Shown one piece after another: positions 36,419 to 43,128 of a DNA stretch of 43,128 nt; position 1 is the first letter of the stretch, and every line of letters starts with the position of its first letter. A program made the translations under genes and the position numbers. Location: NCBI GenBank assembly GCA_947470805.1, contig CANIVU010000076.1:1-43128 (forward strand), in the 5' to 3' direction. This DNA comes from Acidobacteriota bacterium. Its GTDB lineage: Bacteria > Acidobacteriota > Terriglobia > Bryobacterales > Bryobacteraceae. The notes beneath the pieces are model-generated. The model had not been told where the DNA came from. It made no database searches and saw only the letters and a list, made by a program, of their open reading frames with translations.

Positions 36419-37035
36419 AGGGTGAAAACGGACCTCTCGTCCACGAGTTATTCGGTCGCGGTGACTACGGTCTCATCTCCGAAATCGTCGAACCTGGCTC
36501 CTGCGTGCTCGATCTCGGCTGCGGCGAAGGAGAACTGCTCGCCTGGCTTGCCGAACACAAAGACGTCGACGCGCGCGGCGTGGAAATCAGCCCGGCCAAA
36601 CTGCAAAAGGCCATTGCCAAAGGCGTCTCCGCCTATCAAGGCGACATCGAAACCTGCCTCGCCGATTACCCCGATAAGGCCTTCGATTACGTCCTGCTCA
36701 GCCAGACGCTCCAGGAAATCCGCTACCCGCTGCAGGTGATGAAGGACATCCTCCGCGTCAGTCGCCGCGCTATCGTGGCCTTCCCCAACTTCGGTCACTA
36801 CTCCGTGCGCCTGGCCCATCTCTTCAACGGCCGCGCGCCCAAAACGAAGCTCTTTCCCTACGACTGGTACGACTCTCCCAACATCCACTTCCTCACCGTC
36901 GACGATTTCGAAATCCTCGCCGCCCGCCAGAACTGGCAAGTGGAGCGCCGCTACTTCCTGAGCGGCACCCGCGAAGTGAAATCATTCCCCAACCTGATGG
37001 CCGAAGTCGCCGTCTTCGTTGTCAGCAACCGGTAA
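36415..37035 (+). CDS. metW: MetW, methionine biosynthesis methyltransferase-like protein
   Basis: The start is the ATG at 36415, overlapping the metX stop (ATGA). The 206-residue SAM-binding-fold protein has motif I VLDLGCGEGELLAWL (about 30-44), GVEISPAKLQ and DYVLLSQTLQEIRYP, followed by MetW-specific AIVAFPNFGHYSVRLAHLF and PYDWYDSPNIHFLTVDDF. MetW is needed together with MetX for homoserine acylation in several bacteria. The length is typical of the family. Confidence 0.92.
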   Translation: MKGENGPLVHELFGRGDYGLISEIVEPGSCVLDLGCGEGELLAWLAEHKDVDARGVEISPAKLQKAIAKGVSAYQGDIETCLADYPDKAFDYVLLSQTLQEIRYPLQVMKDILRVSRRAIVAFPNFGHYSVRLAHLFNGRAPKTKLFPYDWYDSPNIHFLTVDDFEILAARQNWQVERRYFLSGTREVKSFPNLMAEVAVFVVSNR

Positions 37036-37055
37036 TCCGCGATACCGTAACGGGG

Positions 37056-38504
37056 ATGACCCGCCGTCAATTCCTGGCCACGTCCGCCCTAGCCGCCGCG
37101 CCCTCCACGCGCCCGAATGTCCTGTCCATATCGGTAGACGACATGAACGATTGGATCGGCTGCCTCGGTGGCTACAACGGCGTCAAAACTCCCAATATCG
37201 ACCGCCTTGCCAAACGCGGCGTCCTCTTCGCCAATGCCCACTGCGCCTCCCCGCTCTGCAATCCCTCCCGCACCGCGCTGCTCACCGGCATGCGTGCCTC
37301 CACCACGGGCATGTACAACAACGACCAGTTCTGGCGCCCCAACCTGCCCGATGCCGTTACCCTCCCGATGCACTTCAAGGCCAACGGCTACCGCGTCGCT
37401 GGCGCCGGCAAGGTGTTCCATCACACGGTAGGCAACAACCCGCCGGACCAATGGGACGAGTTCCAGTTGCAGGTCTTCGATGACCCCTGGTATCGCCGCG
37501 CCGATTGGTACCCCTGGAACAAGCGCGTCCCCGCCCCGGCCGGTCATCCCTTCAACGGCCTGAAGAACTTCCAGGGTGAATTCGACTGGGGCGTCATCCC
37601 CGCCGAAGAGCGCGAATATGGGGATCAGAAGGCCATCGATTTCGGCCTCAAATTCCTAAACGAGCCCCAGCAAAAAACCTTCTTCCTCGCCGTCGGCCTG
37701 TGGCATCCGCACATCCCCATGTTCGCGCCGCAGAAGTACTTCGACATGTACCCGCCGGAGAAAGTGAAGATCCCTTACACCCCGGCCGGGGACCTCGATG
37801 ACGTGCCCAAGATCGGCCAGAACTGGGCCGCCGCCCGCCGCGAAGAACACAATCGGATCGTGAGGGAAGGGAAGTGGCGCGACGCCGTCCGCGCCTATCT
37901 CGCCGCTATCACGTTCGCCGACGCCATGATCGGCCGCCTGCTCGATGGCCTGGAGAAAAGCGCCCACGCCAACAACACCATCATCGTCTTCTGGTCCGAC
38001 AACGGCTGGCACCTCGGCGAAAAGGAGCACTGGCACAAGTCCACCCTCTGGCAGCGCTCCACCCACGTCCCGCTGATCATCGCCGGCCCCGGCGCCCGCG
38101 CCAACGGCCAACCCCGCAAACAGGCCGTCAGCCTGCTCGATATCTACCCCACGCTCGTCGATCTCTGCGGCCTTCCCAAGCGCCCCCAGCTCGAAGGCCT
38201 CAGCCTCCGCCCACTCCTCGAAAACGCGCAAGCCACCCGTCCCCCCGCCGTCATCGATTTCAACCGTGGTAACCACGCCGTCCGCACGGACCGCTGGCGC
38301 TACATCAAATACAGCGACGGCACCGAAGAGCTCTACGACGAATCGGTGGACAAGGAAGATTGGAAGAACCTCGCAGGCGACCCGCAGTACACCCAGCTAA
38401 AGGCCGACCTCGCCAAGTGGATCCCCAAATCCGCCGCCCCGTCTAAGCCCGAACGAACCGAGTTCGACTTCGACTTCGCGACATACACCTACAAGCGAAA
38501 GTGA
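37056..38504 (+). CDS. Secreted sulfatase, Cys-type, Tat signal
   Basis: The 482-residue protein starts with TRRQFLATSAL, a short Tat-type leader. It has Asp28-Asp29 for calcium binding (LSISVDDMNDW) and the sulfatase active-site motif CNPSRTALLTG with Cys68, which must be converted to formylglycine. Later blocks include SDNGWHLGEKEHWHKSTLW (about 310-328) and DLYD-like ending ELYDESVDKEDWKNLA. The sequence is closest in style to iduronate-2-sulfatase-like bacterial enzymes (VDDMNDWIGCLGGY). It probably removes sulfate from a glycan in the periplasm. A maturase is not identified in the window. Confidence 0.88.
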   Translation: MTRRQFLATSALAAAPSTRPNVLSISVDDMNDWIGCLGGYNGVKTPNIDRLAKRGVLFANAHCASPLCNPSRTALLTGMRASTTGMYNNDQFWRPNLPDAVTLPMHFKANGYRVAGAGKVFHHTVGNNPPDQWDEFQLQVFDDPWYRRADWYPWNKRVPAPAGHPFNGLKNFQGEFDWGVIPAEEREYGDQKAIDFGLKFLNEPQQKTFFLAVGLWHPHIPMFAPQKYFDMYPPEKVKIPYTPAGDLDDVPKIGQNWAAARREEHNRIVREGKWRDAVRAYLAAITFADAMIGRLLDGLEKSAHANNTIIVFWSDNGWHLGEKEHWHKSTLWQRSTHVPLIIAGPGARANGQPRKQAVSLLDIYPTLVDLCGLPKRPQLEGLSLRPLLENAQATRPPAVIDFNRGNHAVRTDRWRYIKYSDGTEELYDESVDKEDWKNLAGDPQYTQLKADLAKWIPKSAAPSKPERTEFDFDFATYTYKRK

Positions 38505-38548
38505 CCCCAGTCACCGCCCATCCGCCACCCCGGGAGTAATATCAAAGT

Positions 38549-39634
38549 ATGCACGGCCACACCGCCCGTAACTACGATCAAACGCCGATGAACGTCTACT
38601 GGGAGATGACGCAAGCCTGCGCGCTCGCCTGCCGTCATTGCCGTGCCGAAGCCATTCCCACCCCCGCGCCCAACGAACTCTCCACCGCCGAAGGCAAAGA
38701 ACTCCTCCGCCAGATCACCGAGTTCGGCGACCCCTACCCCCAGCTCATCCTCACCGGTGGCGATCCGCTCCTCCGCCCCGATCTCTTCGAATTCATCGAT
38801 GAAGCCCGCCGCCTCGGCATCGGCGTGTCCATCACCCCAGCCGCCACCCCAGCCCTCACGAAAGACGTCCTCGTCAAACTCATCGACCACGGTGTCGACG
38901 GCCTCGGCCTCTCGCTCGACGGCTCCACTCCCGAGCGTCACGACGGCATCCGCGGCGTCCCCGGCACCTTCGCCCGCACAATGCAGGCCATCGCCTGGGC
39001 CACGGAACTCAACATGCCGCTGCAGGTGAATACCCTCTGCGCCGCCGAAACCGCCGACGACATGCCCGCCCTCTTCGAGCTGTTGAAACCCTACGGCGTC
39101 ACCCGCTGGAGCCTCTTCTTCCTCATCTCCGTCGGCCGCGGCAAAGTCCTAGAAGCCCTCCCGGCCGACAAGGCCGAAGAGCTGATGTCCTGGATCTACG
39201 ACACCTCCAAAGCCGCGCCCTTCACCGTCGCCACCACAGAGGCCCCCTCCTACCGCCGCGTGGCGATTGAACGCATGCGCGAGGATGGCCTGCACGGCGA
39301 TCAGATCAAACGCAGCGGCGTCGGCCGCGGCTTCGGCATCCGCGACGGCCACGGCATCGTCTTCGTCTCCTGCACCGGCGATATCTGCCCCGCCGGCTTC
39401 CTGCCCCTCACGGCAGGCAATGTCCGCAAAGACAAACTGGCCGACATCTACCGCCACTCGCCCCTGTTCGAACAACTCCACGACCCCAGCCAGTTCGAAG
39501 GCCACTGCGGCGTCTGCGAATTCCGCGCCCTCTGCGGCGGCTCCCGCGCCCGCGCCTTCGGCGCCACCGGCGACCCGCTGGCGTCTGACCCGCTCTGCAC
39601 CTTCGTCCCGTCCATATCCGCTGCCGCGGAGTAG
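38549..39634 (+). CDS. Radical SAM/SPASM protein (TIGR04053-like)
   Basis: The 361-residue enzyme has the radical SAM cluster motif C-x3-C-x2-C at Cys24, Cys28 and Cys31 (TQACALACRHC), LTGGDPLLRPD for SAM binding, and GLGLSLDGSTPERHD. A C-terminal SPASM region has cysteines in SCTGDICPAGF, HCGVCEFRALCGG and DPLC for an extra iron-sulfur cluster. The sequence is most like the TIGR04053 family, related to PqqE/AhbD/NirJ; the substrate of that family is not known. It lies 44 bases after the sulfatase, but it lacks the CNLDCKYC-type signature of known anaerobic sulfatase maturases. TAATAT (38537-38542) six bases before the ATG suggests a leaderless message. Confidence 0.85.
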   Translation: MHGHTARNYDQTPMNVYWEMTQACALACRHCRAEAIPTPAPNELSTAEGKELLRQITEFGDPYPQLILTGGDPLLRPDLFEFIDEARRLGIGVSITPAATPALTKDVLVKLIDHGVDGLGLSLDGSTPERHDGIRGVPGTFARTMQAIAWATELNMPLQVNTLCAAETADDMPALFELLKPYGVTRWSLFFLISVGRGKVLEALPADKAEELMSWIYDTSKAAPFTVATTEAPSYRRVAIERMREDGLHGDQIKRSGVGRGFGIRDGHGIVFVSCTGDICPAGFLPLTAGNVRKDKLADIYRHSPLFEQLHDPSQFEGHCGVCEFRALCGGSRARAFGATGDPLASDPLCTFVPSISAAAE

Positions 39635-39678
39635 TACTGCCCTGTCAACTGAATGGTTGGCAGTCTGATGAGTACTCC
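39628..39678. repeat. Interrupted inverted repeat between radical SAM gene and higA
   Basis: GGAGTA..ACTGCC (39628-39641) faces GGCAGT........TACTCC (39659-39678), with the palindrome AGTACT occurring in both arms (39633 and 39671). The left arm contains the radical SAM stop codon. It could act as terminator for that gene or as an operator for the HigA-type repressor that follows; sequence alone does not decide. Confidence 0.4.
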
Positions 39679-39742
39679 ACTAATCTGAGCAAGGGAACGC
39701 GTTCGATATCGCCTTTGACGACTCCCACCAGCGAGAGGAAAA

Positions 39743-40066
39743 ATGGGACGAAAGAACGCACTCCCGCCCGTCCATCCGGGTGAGTTACTTCGAGAGGATA
39801 TCCTCCCTGCCGCCGGCCTTTCCGTTTCAGCCGCCGCCAAAGCACTAGGAGTTTCCCGCCAGATGCTTCACGAAATACTCGCCGAGCGCCGCCCTCTCTC
39901 CGCGGTCATGTGTCTCCGGATCTCTCGGCTCTTTGGCAGCACGCCAGAAATGTGGATACGCCTGCAAGCGGATTATGACCTGAAAATAGCTGCGCGAGAT
40001 AAGGCCGTCATAAAAGCGATCTCGCAAATTGTCCCGATCACCAAAGAAGAACCCGTCCCCGCATAA
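39743..40066 (+). CDS. higA: HigA-family antitoxin / XRE-type regulator
   Basis: The 107-residue protein matches HigA antitoxins: PPVHPGELLREDILPAAGLS (about 8-27), a helix-turn-helix ALGVSRQMLHEILAERRPLS (about 34-53), and LFGSTPEMWIRLQADYDL (about 63-80). An AGAGG five bases before the ATG is a good ribosome binding site. HigA normally neutralises the HigB mRNA interferase and represses its own operon. The expected higB gene directly upstream is missing; only a short stretch resembling its end is seen. It may act as a stand-alone regulator. Confidence 0.85.
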   Translation: MGRKNALPPVHPGELLREDILPAAGLSVSAAAKALGVSRQMLHEILAERRPLSAVMCLRISRLFGSTPEMWIRLQADYDLKIAARDKAVIKAISQIVPITKEEPVPA

Positions 40067-40073
40067 ACTACCG

Positions 40074-40340
40074 ATGGCCCACTGGACCTCCACAGACGCA
40101 AAATCTAAATTCAGCACATTGATCAACCAGACCTGCGCCGAGGGCGCCCAAATCATCACGCGCAATGGCGTTGAAGTTGCAGTCGTCATTCCGTTCTCCG
40201 AGTGGACTCCTCCGCCCGCTGTCCCTCGCCTGACCTTGAAGGACTGGTTGCTCTACCCAGGCGCGCGCTTTGATCTGGATGAACTCATCCCACCCCGAGG
40301 TCACTTGGACCGCCGCGAACCACCGTCTTTCGATGACTAG
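40074..40340 (+). CDS. Phd/YefM-family antitoxin without toxin
   Basis: The start is the ATG at 40074, seven bases after the higA stop; an upstream in-frame ATG at 40029 lies inside higA. The 88-residue protein has the Phd/YefM N-terminal DNA-binding fold: WTSTDAKSKFSTLINQTCAEGAQIITRNGVEVAVVIPFSEW (about 4-44). A C-terminal tail that would wrap a toxin (DWLLYPGARFDLDELIPPRG) follows. A VapC/PIN or Doc toxin would be expected next, but the following gene is on the other strand and unrelated. Confidence 0.78.
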   Translation: MAHWTSTDAKSKFSTLINQTCAEGAQIITRNGVEVAVVIPFSEWTPPPAVPRLTLKDWLLYPGARFDLDELIPPRGHLDRREPPSFDD

Positions 40341-40363
40341 ATAAGCAGTCGACAGCGCGCCGT

Positions 40364-40798
40364 CTACCAGCGCACCTCGATGCGCCTTCCATCGTCCGCC
40401 AGGAACTTCAACTCGCGCGGACCAAACACAACGATTCGCTCAGGCCGTTCTGGAATCACTGCACCTTTCGGAAGAATCACAAAGCAGTCATCGAACAGCA
40501 AGTCGCCCTCTCCAAACACCGGAAATGGCACTGCAGTCCGGCAGCGCCCGTTCACTCGATCTTCCCCGAGAATCCAGTGGTAGCTTACCCGGTTCCCGCC
40601 CTCCTGGAACGTTACGATCATCTCCTGCCACGTCTGCCCCCGATGGACCCACGCATCCACAGCGGTCCCGTCCGCCAACACCTTCGCCCCAGGAACAGCG
40701 AACCACCAAGTCGTATACCCCTTCGCAGTCGAATACGCCATGGGAATCACAACAAAAATCAACCCGGCCAACGCTAAGCCAATCGCCACTTTTTTCAT
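40364..40798 (-). CDS. Small membrane-anchored protein of unknown function
   Basis: The ATG at 40798 gives a 144-residue protein with an N-terminal membrane helix or signal anchor (about 3-21, VAIGLALAGLIFVVIPMAY), followed by an outside domain of mainly beta character (WWFAVPGAKVLADGTAVDAWVH, IVTFQEGGNRVSYHWILG). Cys86 and Cys105 could form a disulfide. I do not recognise the family. It lies just after the thiC terminator, so it probably has its own promoter or depends on readthrough. A G-run close to the ATG may serve as ribosome binding site. Confidence 0.65.
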   Translation of the reverse strand: MKKVAIGLALAGLIFVVIPMAYSTAKGYTTWWFAVPGAKVLADGTAVDAWVHRGQTWQEMIVTFQEGGNRVSYHWILGEDRVNGRCRTAVPFPVFGEGDLLFDDCFVILPKGAVIPERPERIVVFGPRELKFLADDGRRIEVRW

Positions 40799-40808
40799 CA
40801 GCCCCCCC

Positions 40809-40839
40809 AAACAAAAACGGCGCCCCTTCCGGAGCGCCG
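40809..40839 (-). terminator. Rho-independent terminator of thiC
   Basis: Read on the minus strand, CGGCGCTCC pairs with GGGGCGCCG around a GGAA tetraloop (plus-strand 40818-40839), and TTTTTGTTT follows (40817-40809). The nine-pair GC-rich stem with a T-run is a textbook terminator, about 20 bases beyond the thiC stop. Confidence 0.88.
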
Positions 40840-40858
40840 CTCTCAAAACAACAACCAA

Positions 40859-43128
<2,270 letters not shown>

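Overview
The window looks like a piece of an acidobacterial chromosome, most likely the Solibacter/Bryobacter branch. The assignment is by inference, since no rRNA or marker gene is present. It rests on high GC, two Oar-like TonB-dependent receptors of about 1150 residues that start with a carboxypeptidase-regulatory fold, three PSD1 cytochrome (DUF1549/DUF1553) plus DUF1501 pairs, several twin-arginine secreted enzymes, and many starts without a clear Shine-Dalgarno. I see no tRNA, rRNA, CRISPR array, insertion sequence or phage gene. No gene-free stretch exceeds 300 bases; the longest is the 260-base leader region at 20076-20335.

Layout. (1) 1-5445: a truncated membrane-anchored malectin protein reads leftward. 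Divergent from it are a TonB-dependent receptor and a translationally coupled TPR protein. (2) 5556-10127: an outer membrane Omp85-type barrel, a small secreted DUF4390-like protein and an NtrY/NtrX-like two-component pair form an apparent operon. (3) 10273-19397: a 9.1 kb unit of five overlapping genes holds two PSD1-DUF1501 modules around an unrecognised 175-residue protein. (4) 19470-20075: a secreted HExxH metallopeptidase. (5) 20101-26301: a self-contained transcription unit has a near-consensus promoter, a roughly 200-base leader with a terminator-like hairpin, a TonB receptor, a Tat-exported PLP aminotransferase, a SulP permease without STAS domain, and a strong terminator hairpin. (6) 26325-31342, minus strand: cheA, cheW and a receptor, with no cheR, cheB or cheY. 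(7) 31486-35302: a third PSD1-DUF1501 pair. (8) 35330-39634: metX, metW, a Cys-type sulfatase and a radical SAM/SPASM protein. (9) 39743-40340: two antitoxin-like genes without toxins. (10) 40364-43128: a small membrane-anchored protein, thiC with a clear terminator, and a divergent truncated Xaa-Pro aminopeptidase.

How the genes may work together. Much of the window concerns the cell envelope and uptake of outside compounds: two TonB receptors, three periplasmic cytochrome/DUF1501 modules (two carrying extra carbohydrate-binding-like domains), a sulfatase, a malectin protein and an envelope-linked two-component system. The rest is housekeeping (methionine and thiamin synthesis) and a chemosensory core.

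The best candidates for something undescribed are the receptor/periplasmic aminotransferase/permease operon with its structured leader (20101-26301), the five-gene double PSD1-DUF1501 unit (10273-19397), and the CheA with a degenerate receiver in which Glu replaces the phosphoacceptor Asp. At window scale the plus strand changes from G-rich (left) to C-rich (right) between about 19 and 31 kb, whatever the gene direction. That suggests a replichore switch or an inversion boundary.
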